Shown: positions 6,076 to 6,107 of the stretch, one piece after another
Numbering within the stretch: position 1 is the first letter of the stretch
How the letters are laid out: the number at the start of each line of letters is the position of its first letter
Source of the DNA: Lachnospiraceae bacterium
Lineage (GTDB): Bacteria > Bacillota > Clostridia > Lachnospirales > Lachnospiraceae
Assembly (NCBI GenBank): GCA_009774235.1
Contig: VSNJ01000211.1
Location: 1 to 6,107 of the forward strand
Direction: 5' to 3'
DNA length: 6,107 bases
Made by a program: the position numbers and the translations under genes
The notes under the pieces: model-generated
What the model saw: only the letters and a program-made list of their open reading frames with translations
Told to the model about the DNA's origin: nothing
Databases searched by the model: none

Positions 6076-6107
6076 CATATGGGAAAATATTCTGATATAA
6101 AGGCAGG

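Overview
The window looks like chromosomal DNA from a low-GC Gram-positive anaerobe, most likely a gut Lachnospiraceae (Lachnospira/Eubacterium eligens- or Roseburia-like). This is inferred from the AT-rich composition, AGGAGG-type ribosome binding sites, sigma-A promoters, and large secreted proteins built from carbohydrate-binding-like modules, Pro/Thr or Asn/Asp linkers and a lysine-rich Ig-like C-terminus. The genus is a guess; no marker gene is present.

Left and centre (1-5160): two paralogous secreted modular proteins lie on the minus strand. The upstream gene (3362-5074, 570 aa) has its own promoter, a good RBS and a signal peptide, followed by one beta-rich repeat module, a LamG/concanavalin A-like module, an Asn/Asp linker and a C-terminal Ig-like domain. 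The downstream gene (432-3264) has three copies of the same module, a fourth more distant relative, and the same Ig-like end. Its RBS, start and signal peptide at 3264 are in a different frame from its ~900-residue body. The two frames meet at a run of seven G, so the gene as read is interrupted. One G fewer would give an exported 943-aa protein. This could be phase variation, slippage, a real mutation or a sequencing error. Neither protein has a recognisable catalytic domain or sortase/membrane anchor. They are probably glycan-binding or wall-associated proteins. Bases 1-431 are non-coding and hold likely terminators.

Right (5160-6107): two tandem copies, about 400 bp apart, of a compact cassette that looks like a type I toxin-antitoxin locus. 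Each has a plus-strand promoter, a structured leader, a 30-codon membrane peptide of the holin-like toxin kind, and a plus-strand terminator. A near-consensus minus-strand promoter is embedded in that terminator and drives a ~95-nt antisense RNA. The RNA ends at a hairpin overlapping the last codons of the toxin. The two peptides differ by one conservative residue (V15I) although six bases differ. An unexplained strong minus-strand terminator (5249-5279) separates this array from the surface-protein genes. A strong sigma-A promoter near the right edge fires out of the window.

The surface-protein genes and the toxin array show no functional link beyond being neighbours.
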